Notes: generated from the sequence alone by a model not told the origin. Positions 35,547 through 45,863 are shown, counted from the first letter of the stretch. The stretch is DNA of 64,000 nucleotides from VMCP01 sp964415065 (GCA_964415065.1 CAYPYX010000002.1:36588-100587), one strand, 5' to 3'. Numbers and translations are program-made.

Positions 35547-36437
35547 TTAAAATTGTTCAATCCAACTAAACAAATTGAATCCAGATAGTTGAGATTCAAC
35601 TTCCAATCGTTTTCTCAGTGCATTAACAGTAAGATTTGCCATTCTTTTTTGTTGAATTAACAGATGCGCTTTTTCTGCCAGTAGCATGAGTTTTCTTTCA
35701 GGTGAACTGTTAAATTGTGCATGTTGATCAATAGCATTAGAAAGTTCATCAATTCCAATTCCTGACAATGCTTGTGTTGCAATTACGGGAACTTCCCAGT
35801 TTGAAGTTGCTCTAGAATGTGCTAATTTTTTTAAATACGATACAAACGCTAATGCTCCATCTCGGTCGGATTTGTTAACAACAAAAACATCCGCAATTTC
35901 CATTACACCACTTTTTAACGTTTGAATTTCATCACCACTTTCGGGAACAGATACTACTACGGTTGTATCTGCAATTCCTGCTATTTCGACTTCACTCTGT
36001 CCAACCCCGACCGTTTCAATAATTATTCGATCAAATGGAGCATGTTTTAGGACTTCAACAATTTCAATAATGGATGCAGATAAACCTCCTAAAGATCCGC
36101 GAGATGAAATCGAGCGGATATAAACGTTGGGCAATAAGAAGAGATTTTGCATTCTTAACCGGTCGCCCAATAACGAACCGAAATTGAAAACGCTGGACGG
36201 ATCAACAGCTAAAATGGCAATGCGTTGACCTTGGTCTGACCAATGTTGCACCAGTGCATTTACAAGGGTACTTTTACCTGCACCTGGTGGTCCGGTAATC
36301 CCAATAACTTTTGTATGGCCATTCAATTGTTTCAGCAATTCCAAGTAACCGTCGGATTTATTTTCTACCCAGCTAATTGCTCGAGCGATGTGCCGTTCAT
36401 TACCGTTTTTTATTTCTTCAATTTGAGGTTTTAACAT
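35547..36437 (-). CDS. meaB: Methylmalonyl-CoA mutase-associated GTPase MeaB
   Basis: A 296-residue G3E-type P-loop GTPase. Walker A is GPPGAGKS (49-56). The 'LAVDPSSVFNFGSLLGDR' block is a MeaB hallmark, followed by 'RSISSRGSLGGLS', 'IIIETVGVGQSEVE' and NKSD (about 192). It loads and protects adenosylcobalamin in methylmalonyl-CoA mutase. The mutase genes are not in the window. It lies 100 bp downstream of tsaD on the same strand. Confidence 0.92.
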   Translation of the reverse strand: MLKPQIEEIKNGNERHIARAISWVENKSDGYLELLKQLNGHTKVIGITGPPGAGKSTLVNALVQHWSDQGQRIAILAVDPSSVFNFGSLLGDRLRMQNLFLLPNVYIRSISSRGSLGGLSASIIEIVEVLKHAPFDRIIIETVGVGQSEVEIAGIADTTVVVSVPESGDEIQTLKSGVMEIADVFVVNKSDRDGALAFVSYLKKLAHSRATSNWEVPVIATQALSGIGIDELSNAIDQHAQFNSSPERKLMLLAEKAHLLIQQKRMANLTVNALRKRLEVESQLSGFNLFSWIEQF

Positions 36438-36537
36438 TTTGGGACGAATTATTGGGGATGGGAACCTTACGCAATTATGCTGAATGGTTTTATACGGTTG
36501 ATAGCAAATTTAGTTTAGCTAAATGATTTATAATGAT

Positions 36538-37539
36538 TCAACTTCGAGAATAGGGTAGTGCATCATAGGAAATGAATTTTTCAGCTTCCAACAAGTACTG
36601 TCCAGCTTTGGCAATCATGGCAGCATTATCTGTGCAATATTGAAAATCGGGAATGTAGGCCGGGATTTTATATTTTATGGATAGTTCATTCACGGCGGAT
36701 CTCAATTTATTATTTGCAGAAACGCCTCCTGCGATAGATATGCTTTTAGGCTTCTTTGCCAACAAGGCATTTTTAAACCGCTTAATCAGCATTTGAATTA
36801 ATATACTTTCATAAGAGGCACAAATATCGTTTAGGTTTTCTTCAATAAATTTAGGATTCTTGGCCATTTCATCCCTCAAAAAATACAAAAGTGAAGTTTT
36901 TACACCTGAAAAACTAAAATCAAATGGACCTACTTGAGAATCGTTGAATTGGAATCGAGTTGGATTTCCCGAGGCTGCTAATTTGGAAATAATGGGTCCA
37001 CCTGGATAACCTAACCCCATAAGTTTGGATGCTTTGTCGAAAGCTTCACCCACAGCATCATCGATGGTTTCACCAATGATCTCGGTGTGTGTAAATGATT
37101 CGGCCCAAACCAATTGCGTGTGTCCCCCGGAAACCAAAAGGCACAACATGGGAAATTCTACTTCGTGGTCAATAAACAAAGCCGCCACATGAGCTTGTAA
37201 GTGATTCACTCCGATGAGGGGTATGTTCCAGCCCATGGATAGCGATTTGGCCGTATTCAAACCAACAATTAATGAGCCCATTAATCCAGGACCTTGGGTT
37301 ACAGCAATGGCAGAAATTTGATTTTTATCAATATTAGCGGTTTTCAGGGCCTGATCAATAACCGGAATGATGTTGCTCTGATGAGCTCTAGAAGCCAATT
37401 CTGGAACAACACCGCCAAATTTTCGATGAACGTCTTGATTTGCTGTAATGTTGGAACACACTTTGCCGTTAATTAGAACAGCGGCGGATGTATCATCGCA
37501 ACTGCTTTCAATGCCTAATATAATGGAATCGGATTGCAT
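36538..37539 (-). CDS. tsaD: tRNA t6A37 threonylcarbamoyltransferase subunit TsaD
   Basis: A 333-residue ASKHA-fold enzyme. The start LGIESSCDDTSAA (8-20) and the metal ligands H113-x3-H117 (HLQAH) are as expected, with the later metal Asp in the 'YCTDNAAMIA' block and 'SGGHTQLV', 'DDAVGEAFDK' and 'GGVSAN' motifs. TsaD, with TsaB and TsaE, attaches threonylcarbamoyl to A37, producing the substrate of MtaB encoded at 9.1 kb. The ATG at 37539 is chosen over a TTG 15 bases upstream. It is divergent from tamB. Confidence 0.94.
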   Translation of the reverse strand: MQSDSIILGIESSCDDTSAAVLINGKVCSNITANQDVHRKFGGVVPELASRAHQSNIIPVIDQALKTANIDKNQISAIAVTQGPGLMGSLIVGLNTAKSLSMGWNIPLIGVNHLQAHVAALFIDHEVEFPMLCLLVSGGHTQLVWAESFTHTEIIGETIDDAVGEAFDKASKLMGLGYPGGPIISKLAASGNPTRFQFNDSQVGPFDFSFSGVKTSLLYFLRDEMAKNPKFIEENLNDICASYESILIQMLIKRFKNALLAKKPKSISIAGGVSANNKLRSAVNELSIKYKIPAYIPDFQYCTDNAAMIAKAGQYLLEAEKFISYDALPYSRS

Positions 37540-37545
37540 TGGTGG

Positions 37546-37575
37546 ATTGCCCAAATTTTGTAAATATTAACTTTG
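37546..37575 (+). promoter_or_regulatory. Promoter for tamB (ATTG-N18-TAACTTTG)
   Basis: ATTG (37546-37549) and TAACTTTG (37568-37575) are 18 bases apart. A second TAnnTTTG, TAGGTTTG, follows at 37577-37584. Both overlap the possible start codons of tamB. Confidence 0.5.
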
Positions 37576-37581
37576 ATAGGT

Positions 37582-40500
37582 TTGAAAAGACGAGGCTCAA
37601 AATTACGAAAGTTTATATTACGATCTCTGCTGATCGTAGTATTTCTTTCTAGTGTTTTGGCTGTACTTACTCGCAATAAGATTGTGCAAACCAAAGTTAC
37701 CCAATATTTAGCCAAAGAATTTGGTAAAGAATTAGGGACAAAAATTGAAATTGGCGGTGTGGAAGTTGATTTTTTGAGAAACTTTCACCTGGAATCAATT
37801 TGTATTTACGATAAACATTCGGATACTATTTTATATTCAAAAACCCTGGATTTTAGAATTCAAGAAGCTTCCATTTCTAAGAAAAAAATGTTGATAAGTG
37901 ATTTGGACTTCTACAAATTACTGGTAAAAATGGGTGAATATCCGGGTGAAAACAAACTCAATTACGAATTTATTGAAGAATATTTTACTCAAGATACTAT
38001 GCCCACAACGGGTAAGTCGTGGGATGTGTTTCTATCGAATATTAACCTAATTGAGTCGGAATTTTGCTATTTCTACGGAAAATCACCATTAAAAACCAAT
38101 GTTAAGGGTGAATTCAATCCAGATTACATTCGTTTTTCAAGCTTGAATGCTGAAATTTCGGCAGGAGAAATTTCCGATGCAAAGGGATTTGAGTTGGATA
38201 TCAATCATCTGGAAGCTCAAGAACGCTCTGGCTTCCCTGTTAATTCACTTCAGGGAATTTTAGCAATAAAAGGTGGAATCTTAAAACTTAAACCGCTCAA
38301 ATTACAGTCGGGTATCACGCAAATTTCAGGCGATTTTTCTATGGATTGGTCTAAACCCGGAAGTATTAATCACCATTACGAACAGGTAATTTACTCGATT
38401 GGTGTAGATAGAAGCACAATTCGATTATCGGATGTTGGGTATTTTATACCATGGTTGAAAGATCATTCCATTGACCTCAATGCGCAACTGCACCTAAAAG
38501 GTCCTTTAATGCATTTGAAATCCAGAGATTGTCGAATTACAACACCTATGGGGTCGCGTTTGACTGCGGAACTCGATATTTTTGATGTGGTACACACCGA
38601 TCAAATGATCAATGAAGTTCTACTCACGGAAAGTGTATTCAAACAAGTAGACATTCAAAAAATACTTGAAGTCGAAACATTTACTCCCTCCTTAGTTCCT
38701 TTTGGGGATGCTTTAGTCAATGCATTCTTTCATATACCCATGACTTCGGTTGACTTTAAAGGCGAATGTCAAACGGCAATTGGAACTTACGATGGACATT
38801 TTTTTATCGATCATAAACGTATTGACGATAGTTTGGCCTACAAAGCACATGGTTTAGTAAAGCAATTCAATCCCGGTGCATTTAGTGAAGATTTTAAAGC
38901 ATTCAAATCGGTGGATGCCGAAATTATTGCTGAGGGTTACAATTTTGATGAAACCGCAGTTTCTGATTTCGATGTCCAATTGAGTCAAGCATTAATTAAC
39001 GATCGAATTGTAAATAAAATTCATGCCTCTGGTAGTTTGTTTGATGGGAATTTGACAGCCAGTGTTTTAGCCGATGATCCGGTATTTAAGTTAAATTCGA
39101 ACATACAGTTTGATCAATTGTTTTCAGACCGACCCCTATGGAATTTGTCGGGAAGAGTGAATAAAGTAGATCTAAAGCAGCTTGGATTTGATACAGTGAG
39201 TTTGAATTTCGGAGGAAATTATGCTGCGAATTTACAAGGGTGGACATTAGACGATTTGTCGGGAAATGTTAGTCTGTCGGATTTTCGATTGCAACGAGGA
39301 AAAGATGAATTTCAATTAAGATTTCAATCCATTAACCGACCCAGTAATGCATTGCTCGAGTTTAGAGGTGATTGGGTAGATGGTACGATTAAAGGTCCTT
39401 GGAAGCTCTCGAATACACCTCAATGGTTTCAACATTTTGCGCATAATTTGGCGCCTGAACGTTTTACAGATATCAATCAACCCTTGTTAGATTCTATTGA
39501 TATCGACTTATATATTCCTCAAACTTCTTGGATCGAAGCGTTTATAGTACCCGGTTTGTATTTGGGTCCAGTGGGTATTCGAGGCAGCTATTATGCACCA
39601 AATAATATTTGCGATTTGAAAATTGGACCAATGTCGATTGAATACGGCAGAATTTATATGGAACGCGCAGTGGTTTCTATTCAAAAACCTACAGCGAATG
39701 GTTTGTTAAAATCCAAGTTTTCAACGAATTACGTATTGGTGGAAAATACTGTTTATGATACACTGGGATTAGCATTTGAAATCACCAATGGAGGATATAC
39801 CATTTCATCTGTGTTGCACGACAAATTGAACAGATATGGTTTGAAATTGGGCGGAAACGGCTCCATATCAGAAAAAACAGCCAACTTAGACTTTAAGAAA
39901 ACCGTGTTGAAAATTTATGATCAAACATGGAAATTAGATGATCAAGCCAGCATTGATTTCAATGAGGATCATTGGCATTTACACGATTTCTTTTTAGCAG
40001 ACGACCGACATTATTTGGAGTTAAAGGGAGATATATCCAATAATTCTCGCGATACATTGAAAATTGAGTTCAGTAATATTTCTCAAAAAGTATTGAAACC
40101 ATTTTTTCCGGAAGGAACCTTCGATAGTCTCAGTTTTAAAGTAAACGGAAATTTAAAAATTAGTTCGGTTCTTTCTGATTTTCATTTCTTAGGTAATTTA
40201 GATGTGAATCGTTTGAAGTATTTAGGATTTGATTATGGCGCGCTCGGGTTGGCTGTTGAAGAAACCCGCACACCAGGCCAATTAAAAGTGTTGGCCAACT
40301 TCCGGAATGGGCCATTAGAACGTACAAACTTCAAAGGATACGTTCAATTAAAAGAGGGTAGTGACGCGGAATTGGATGTTTTAGGTGTGATTCCTATGCA
40401 GTCTAAATTAAACATTTTACAGCCACTTTTAACGGAAATTGTAACCTTTAAATCCGGTAATATTGGTGGAAATGTCCGAATTACAGGAACCACGCGAAGG

Positions 40501-42036
40501 CCGAAATTGGTTGGATTAATCACGGTGAACGGAGCGCGATTGGGTGTAGATTACTTAGGCACGGAATACAGCATGTCGGGTAATTTTAAATTAACGGATC
40601 AAGGTTTATTTACCATGCGTCCCATAAAGTTTTATGATGATACCAAGAAGAACTTTGGATTAATGGACTTGGCATTAACACACGAGAACTTCACTGATTT
40701 TGCTTTGGATTTGAAGTTAGATAGCTTGAAGAATATGAAAGTGTTGCAAACCACAGAGCAAATGAATGATCTGTTTTATGGTACCGCTTTTGCCGATGGA
40801 AATGCTCACATTTACGGTTTGTTTTCAGAAATTGATATGGATATTGCTCTGAAAACCAGGAAAAAAACCAAATTAGCTATCCAATACCCTCAGGTTTCAT
40901 CTAATTACGTTTCGGGTTCGATATCTTTTGTGTCTAGAACTGAAAAATCAAAAAAATCACTCAAGAAAACAGAAACTGAAGATGATGCTTTGGGAAAGAT
41001 AACTTTAGATGTTCAGGCAACATCGGAAGCGGAAGTGCAATTTGTAATTGATAAAAAATTGGGCGACATCATTAAGGGTTTCGGGGATGGTAATATGCGT
41101 TTGATCTATGATCGCGATGAGAAAATTTATTTGTTCGGTAGATACAATATTGAATCCGGCGAATATGCATTTTCGTTGCCCGGTATCAATTTATTAAAGA
41201 AGATTAATGTAAATAAAGGTGGTAATATCACTTGGCAAGGTGATCCATTTAATGCTAAAGTTGATTTAAGCGGGTCATTCGAAAAGAAAATTTCACCTTC
41301 TACTTTGATGATAAGTGCCGGGTCTTCGGGTAGCAGTTATCCCGCTACTCGCTTTGTATCTACACTTAATATGACGGGTAACTTATTCGGCCCCAATATT
41401 GGTTTCGATATTCAAGCTCCTGATTTAGCAACTACATCGGGTACTGCTGCCGCTGAGGTAAATTCTGTTATTCAGAGAATTCGATCAGATAAAGATGAAA
41501 CCATGCGACAATCTATCGCTTTATTGTTGTTTGGGAACTTTTTACCTCCATCATTTGCGGCGGCATCTGCAGCGCCTAGTTCTTCATTTAGCAGTGCTGG
41601 GTTTGCTGGGAATAGTGTGTCTACGTTAGCTAGTTCGGTGGTAAATGACTTGTTTTCTAAATACGGAATTCCCACTCGTATTCAAGTGAATCTCGATGAT
41701 GTAAGAAGTGCCAGCGGAAGCAGTAATACTCAAGTTTTTGTAAATAGCGAATGGTTTTTATCGGATCGTTTGCGTTTGGATTTGAATTATGACCCTACAG
41801 TGGCGGTTTTGGTGAATAGCGTGGCTGTCCCTATTAACTTTAATTTGGAATATAAAACGCGCGATGAAAATTGGAGATTGAAAGCGTTTTCTCGTTCCAA
41901 CAACCTCATACTGCAAAATAACAACACCACTACAACCAACGGTGTTTCAGGAAATACATTAGGTACAGGTATATTGTATCGCCGTGAATTTGATACGTTC
42001 AAACGAAAATCAAGAGATACAACGGGGAATAAGTAA
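37582..42036 (+). CDS. TamB-like translocation/assembly module protein
   Basis: About 1484 residues with an N-terminal membrane anchor (about 10-30, FILRSLLIVVFLSSVLAVL). A very long beta-taco/AsmA-type body follows, then the conserved TamB C-terminal domain (about 1000-1480) with 'GNIGGNVRITGT', 'LFGRYNIESGEYAFSLPGI', 'QGDPFNAKVDLSG' and 'LLLFGNFLPP'. TamB-like proteins bridge the inner and outer membranes and aid lipid transport or barrel insertion. There is no ATG for about 100 codons. TTG at 37582, or the earlier TTG at 37573 that lies in the -7 box, must serve. TtsaD is divergent, with 42 bp between starts. Confidence 0.85.
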   Translation: MKRRGSKLRKFILRSLLIVVFLSSVLAVLTRNKIVQTKVTQYLAKEFGKELGTKIEIGGVEVDFLRNFHLESICIYDKHSDTILYSKTLDFRIQEASISKKKMLISDLDFYKLLVKMGEYPGENKLNYEFIEEYFTQDTMPTTGKSWDVFLSNINLIESEFCYFYGKSPLKTNVKGEFNPDYIRFSSLNAEISAGEISDAKGFELDINHLEAQERSGFPVNSLQGILAIKGGILKLKPLKLQSGITQISGDFSMDWSKPGSINHHYEQVIYSIGVDRSTIRLSDVGYFIPWLKDHSIDLNAQLHLKGPLMHLKSRDCRITTPMGSRLTAELDIFDVVHTDQMINEVLLTESVFKQVDIQKILEVETFTPSLVPFGDALVNAFFHIPMTSVDFKGECQTAIGTYDGHFFIDHKRIDDSLAYKAHGLVKQFNPGAFSEDFKAFKSVDAEIIAEGYNFDETAVSDFDVQLSQALINDRIVNKIHASGSLFDGNLTASVLADDPVFKLNSNIQFDQLFSDRPLWNLSGRVNKVDLKQLGFDTVSLNFGGNYAANLQGWTLDDLSGNVSLSDFRLQRGKDEFQLRFQSINRPSNALLEFRGDWVDGTIKGPWKLSNTPQWFQHFAHNLAPERFTDINQPLLDSIDIDLYIPQTSWIEAFIVPGLYLGPVGIRGSYYAPNNICDLKIGPMSIEYGRIYMERAVVSIQKPTANGLLKSKFSTNYVLVENTVYDTLGLAFEITNGGYTISSVLHDKLNRYGLKLGGNGSISEKTANLDFKKTVLKIYDQTWKLDDQASIDFNEDHWHLHDFFLADDRHYLELKGDISNNSRDTLKIEFSNISQKVLKPFFPEGTFDSLSFKVNGNLKISSVLSDFHFLGNLDVNRLKYLGFDYGALGLAVEETRTPGQLKVLANFRNGPLERTNFKGYVQLKEGSDAELDVLGVIPMQSKLNILQPLLTEIVTFKSGNIGGNVRITGTTRRPKLVGLITVNGARLGVDYLGTEYSMSGNFKLTDQGLFTMRPIKFYDDTKKNFGLMDLALTHENFTDFALDLKLDSLKNMKVLQTTEQMNDLFYGTAFADGNAHIYGLFSEIDMDIALKTRKKTKLAIQYPQVSSNYVSGSISFVSRTEKSKKSLKKTETEDDALGKITLDVQATSEAEVQFVIDKKLGDIIKGFGDGNMRLIYDRDEKIYLFGRYNIESGEYAFSLPGINLLKKINVNKGGNITWQGDPFNAKVDLSGSFEKKISPSTLMISAGSSGSSYPATRFVSTLNMTGNLFGPNIGFDIQAPDLATTSGTAAAEVNSVIQRIRSDKDETMRQSIALLLFGNFLPPSFAAASAAPSSSFSSAGFAGNSVSTLASSVVNDLFSKYGIPTRIQVNLDDVRSASGSSNTQVFVNSEWFLSDRLRLDLNYDPTVAVLVNSVAVPINFNLEYKTRDENWRLKAFSRSNNLILQNNNTTTTNGVSGNTLGTGILYRREFDTFKRKSRDTTGNK

Positions 42037-42114
42037 TTGTACTATCCGTTGGAATTAATGGTACGCTTATCGAAAAGTTATTGTTTTATCATGGGTCTTT
42101 CCTATGGTAATTCG

Positions 42115-42122
42115 TAAATTTG
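42115..42122 (+). promoter_or_regulatory. -7 box (TAAATTTG) for the MacB-type permease
   Basis: TAAATTTG lies 6 bases before the ATG at 42129. This makes the in-frame TTG at 42120, inside the box, an unlikely start. Confidence 0.45.
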
Positions 42123-42128
42123 TGTTTT

Positions 42129-43397
42129 ATGCGCATATTTCCAGTTTATGGTGAAGCGTTGAAAATGTCGCTAATGGCATTAGTCAACAACAAGCTAAGA
42201 AGTGCTTTGTCAGTGCTGGGTATTACTATAGGTATCTTTTGTGTAGTTTCCGTTTATGCATTGGTTCATTCATTGGAAAAAAGTTTGAACAATCAATTTT
42301 CAAAATATGGTTCCGATGTTTTATTCGTTCAAAAATGGTCTTGGGATGATTTTGGTGAAAATTATCCTTGGTGGAATTTTTTGAAGCGTCCAGAATCTTC
42401 GCCAGAGGAAGCAGAATTTTTAAGTCGCAGGTTGGACCCTGAGCTTTACTCTTCTATAGCTTTTATGTATAATTTTAATCGAGATATATCAGCAGGTAAA
42501 GAGGCGGTAAAATCGGCCAATATCCGCAGTATATCGCACGATTACAACCAAGTTCAAGATGTTCCGGTTTCGGAGGGAAGGTATTTTTCGGGGGATGAAA
42601 GTTCCGCTGGTAGAGCGGTTGTAATTTTAGGAAACGACATTGCTCGAAGTTTATTCCCAGGATCGTCTGCATTGGGAAAGCAAGTTAGAATTGGAAGTTT
42701 CGTTGCAACAGTTGTGGGTGTATGTGAGTATCAAGGAAGCAACATGATGGGAAGTTCAGTTGATGATGCTGTTTTTATTCCTTCCAAATGGGCTTTAGGT
42801 ATAATGCCTTATCGATACGCAAATGAGGTACAAATCATGGTGAAATCAGGTAAAGGTGGGAAATTGGATGACTTGAAAATTGAAGTGAATCGTTTGATGC
42901 GTCAGTTTAGGAAACTCAAACCCAATCAAGAAAATAATTTCTCCGTAAACCAAATGACCATGATAACAGATGCTATTTCGGGCATGTTCAGTCAAATTCA
43001 AAAAATAGGAATTGTTATTGGAGGGTTTGCAATGTTGGTAGGTAGTTTTGGTGTTGCTAACATCATGTTTGTTTCGGTAAAAGAACGTACAAGGGAGATT
43101 GGAATTCAAAAGAGTTTAGGTGCTAAAAACTGGTTTATTCGCACTCAATTTTTACTTGAATCCGTTTGGCTATCAATAGCTGGTGGGGGTATAGGTTTGA
43201 TTTTTGTCTGGCTTCTTTTAATGGTTTTAGATGTTTTTGCAAAACAATCTATGGGAAACGGTGTTGAATTAAGCCTAGGTTTAGAAGATATTTACATGGG
43301 TGTGGTTACTTCGTTTGTGGTGGGATTGTTAGCGGGTTTTTTGCCGGCTCAAGCCGCAGCTCGAATGAGCCCTGTTGAGGCAATGAGAAGCGTTTAA
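42129..43397 (+). CDS. MacB/FtsX-type ABC transporter permease
   Basis: A 422-residue permease: an N-terminal membrane helix (about 20-43, with 'NNKLRSALSVLGITIGIFCVV'), a large periplasmic MacB core domain (about 45-275), then three C-terminal helices with the FtsX block 'VKERTREIGIQKSLGAKNWFI' and 'GFLPAQAAARMSPVEAMR'. Such permeases couple cytoplasmic ATP hydrolysis to extracytoplasmic work, such as export or lipoprotein handling, and need a separate ATPase subunit that is not adjacent. A dispersed-motif copy (42586-42597) encodes F-S-G-D-E in the periplasmic domain. The stop codon lies in a 17-bp duplication. Confidence 0.87.
   Translation: MRIFPVYGEALKMSLMALVNNKLRSALSVLGITIGIFCVVSVYALVHSLEKSLNNQFSKYGSDVLFVQKWSWDDFGENYPWWNFLKRPESSPEEAEFLSRRLDPELYSSIAFMYNFNRDISAGKEAVKSANIRSISHDYNQVQDVPVSEGRYFSGDESSAGRAVVILGNDIARSLFPGSSALGKQVRIGSFVATVVGVCEYQGSNMMGSSVDDAVFIPSKWALGIMPYRYANEVQIMVKSGKGGKLDDLKIEVNRLMRQFRKLKPNQENNFSVNQMTMITDAISGMFSQIQKIGIVIGGFAMLVGSFGVANIMFVSVKERTREIGIQKSLGAKNWFIRTQFLLESVWLSIAGGGIGLIFVWLLLMVLDVFAKQSMGNGVELSLGLEDIYMGVVTSFVVGLLAGFLPAQAAARMSPVEAMRSV
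42586..42597 (+). repeat. Dispersed motif TTTCGGGGGATG, exact copy
   Basis: Plus-strand copy in the permease gene, followed after three bases by GTTCCGCTG, one of the best extended matches. Confidence 0.65.
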
Positions 43398-43417
43398 CAT
43401 TGAGAAGCGTATAACAT
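43384..43417 (+). repeat. 17-bp tandem duplication at the permease stop
   Basis: Two adjacent 17-bp units (43384-43400, 43401-43417; 16 of 17 identical) span the stop codon and duplicate it downstream. Confidence 0.7.
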
Positions 43418-43573
43418 TGAGACTATTTTGGCGGTTGACAAAGGCGCGATTATTAATAATTGTAGAGCCTTTATCAAATAGAATAGATCAATTTTGGAAT
43501 AAATCTTAAATTCCTTGAAAAATGGAATATTGTTGTACTGATTATAAATCAATAAAAAAATACAAATAGAATA

Positions 43574-45844
43574 ATGATTGTTATTGGAAAGATGAATGAA
43601 ATATCCCCAAATAGAAATGTACGAGTTTTTGTGTTGTTGGGTTTGATGAGTTCCCTGTCGGTATTTGGACAAACTAGAAATACAGCAGATTCAACATCCC
43701 CCGAAAGAAAAAAATTAGATTCCTCCGAGAAAATAGAAGCTGTTGAAATTCGAGTTCAAAAGAATTTAATTGAAAATCAAGCCGATAAATTGGTGTATAA
43801 TGCGGCAGAAGATGTTACCAGCAAGGGTGCGTCTGCCAGTGATTTGCTTTCCAAAGTACCTATGGTGGAAGTGGATATGGACGGTAACGTAAGTATGCGG
43901 GGCAATCGAAATGTTCGGTTTTTAGTAAATGGCCGCCCATCGGGTTTGCTGACTGGAAATCCAGCGGATGCACTGCGTTCACTGTCAGCCGATGATATTG
44001 AAAAAATTGAAGTAATAACCAATCCATCGAGCAAATACGATGCAGAGGGTTCAGGTGGTATTATAAATATCATCATGAAGAATAAAAAACTGCAGGGAAG
44101 TGCTGGTAATATGCGAATGGGTTTGGGTACACGATCTGCACATTTAGGCGGACAGTATTCTTATCAAAAAGGCAAAACGAATGTGTCTGTGAATTTAGGA
44201 AGTCACTTTTGGAGGAGTTGGGGAGATGAAGTTACCGAACGAATTAATACCAATGCTTCGGGTGAAACCTTTAAAATGATGCAAGTTAGCGATCAAACGA
44301 ATTGGGGTGGTGGACCTAGATTGACCGTGGGATTAGATTACCAAATTAGTGATCGACAATCTCTAATTTTTACAGTTTCTGGTAACGGTAGATTGAGAAA
44401 TTCCTACAATAACTGGAGTACTCAATTAGGTCCAATTGATAGTACATTGGCATTTCTTTGGTCGCAAAAAACAGATAGGTCCAATAATGGTTATGGTTAC
44501 GATGTAGGGTTCGATTATCGCTACCAGGCCAAGAAGAAAGGAAGGGAGTTTTCGGTTTCGGGATTGAGTACTCAAGGAAATTCGCTGGATGATTATTGGG
44601 CAGACAGATTGAATAATTCGAGCATTTCATTTTGGAAAGAACGAAGTCACAACTTGGGTATTAATTTGGAAAATTCTTTGCAAATGGATTGGGTTGAGCC
44701 ATTAAATGCCAATACTACGTGGGAGTCGGGAGCTAAATTTATTGGTCGTATAGTTACATCCGACTACACCTTCGATAGTTTTAATTATAGCGATAAAAAC
44801 TATCGATCCATTGAAGATCGAAATAATGAATTCAGTTATTATCAAAATGTATATGCAGTTTATACTCAATTAGGGTATAATTTTTTAAAGCATTACTCTG
44901 TTCGTGTGGGTGCACGTTATGAGTTCACCGAATTCGGTGGCGAGTTGACCAAGCCAGAAAATAGTAAATTTAATGGACAGCCATATGCCAATTTAGTCCC
45001 ATCCTTCTTAATATCAAGAAAGTTTGGGATGGCTGGATTTGTGCGATTTAATTACAATCGCAGAATTCAAAGACCTAGCTTGTTTTATTTAAATCCCTAT
45101 ACCAATTTGAGTGATCCGTTGAATATTCAACAAGGTAATCCTTATCTAGAACCAGAAATTGGTGATAATTACGAATTATCGTTCGGTAATTATACAAAAG
45201 TGGGTGGATTCGGCATCAATTTCTTTCATAAACGAGTAGATAACGCTATTGAAACATATCGTACGGTGAATGAAAACAGAGTTTATGTGACTACGTATGG
45301 CAATATTGGTAAAAATCGCAATAATGGTTTTGACTTGAATATGAATTTAAAAGGAAAGGATTGGAGTGTATTTGTTAACGGCGGATTAAGCTTTGTTGAA
45401 ATTTCTAGTACCGTAGATACAGGCGCTGTTGCAGGTGTATCTGCAAAAGGGTGGATGTACAGTATGGGATTGAGAGCCAATTACAATATCAATGAAAAAT
45501 GGGCAGTAGAGGCTTTTGGTCGTGTTAATGCTCCTACATTTTCCTTACAGGGATATACTCAAAACTGGTTGTTTCACACTATTGGTATCAAACGTAGATA
45601 CAACAAGGATAAGTGGGGATTGGGTTTTGGATTAGACAACCCGTTTACACCCGTAATCAATTTGAAAACAAAAAATGTAGGTAATGGTTTCACATTCAAC
45701 CAAGATCGTAACTTAAATGTTTGGGGCGTACGGGTGAATTTTGATTATAAATTCGGTAAAGTAGAATCCGAAGTAAAGAATCCACGTGAATTAAAAATCA
45801 AAAACGAAGACTTAAAACAAGAAAACGGACAAAGCGGAATGTGA
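43574..45844 (+). CDS. TonB-dependent receptor-like outer-membrane barrel family protein
   Basis: A 756-residue protein with a signal peptide (ends about 33, VFGQ). A plug-like domain (about 60-180) has 'GASASDLLSKVPMVEVDMDGNVSMRGN' and 'IEKIEVITNPSSKYDAEGSGGIINI'. A large barrel of the OMP_b-brl_3 type ('RRIQRPSLFYLNPYTN', 'QQGNPYLEPE') follows. This resembles TonB receptors but lacks a carboxypeptidase-like domain. Substrate unknown. Starts at 43574 or 43592 (MNEISPN, preceded by GGAAAG) are both possible. Near the N-terminus an antisense dispersed-motif copy encodes T-S-P-E-R. Confidence 0.83.
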   Translation: MIVIGKMNEISPNRNVRVFVLLGLMSSLSVFGQTRNTADSTSPERKKLDSSEKIEAVEIRVQKNLIENQADKLVYNAAEDVTSKGASASDLLSKVPMVEVDMDGNVSMRGNRNVRFLVNGRPSGLLTGNPADALRSLSADDIEKIEVITNPSSKYDAEGSGGIINIIMKNKKLQGSAGNMRMGLGTRSAHLGGQYSYQKGKTNVSVNLGSHFWRSWGDEVTERINTNASGETFKMMQVSDQTNWGGGPRLTVGLDYQISDRQSLIFTVSGNGRLRNSYNNWSTQLGPIDSTLAFLWSQKTDRSNNGYGYDVGFDYRYQAKKKGREFSVSGLSTQGNSLDDYWADRLNNSSISFWKERSHNLGINLENSLQMDWVEPLNANTTWESGAKFIGRIVTSDYTFDSFNYSDKNYRSIEDRNNEFSYYQNVYAVYTQLGYNFLKHYSVRVGARYEFTEFGGELTKPENSKFNGQPYANLVPSFLISRKFGMAGFVRFNYNRRIQRPSLFYLNPYTNLSDPLNIQQGNPYLEPEIGDNYELSFGNYTKVGGFGINFFHKRVDNAIETYRTVNENRVYVTTYGNIGKNRNNGFDLNMNLKGKDWSVFVNGGLSFVEISSTVDTGAVAGVSAKGWMYSMGLRANYNINEKWAVEAFGRVNAPTFSLQGYTQNWLFHTIGIKRRYNKDKWGLGFGLDNPFTPVINLKTKNVGNGFTFNQDRNLNVWGVRVNFDYKFGKVESEVKNPRELKIKNEDLKQENGQSGM
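43695..43706 (-). repeat. Dispersed motif TTTCGGGGGATG, exact copy
   Basis: Minus-strand copy, followed after three bases by AATCTGCTG, a near-perfect extended match. Confidence 0.65.
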
Positions 45845-45863
45845 TTTTTTAACAGTTAATTCT

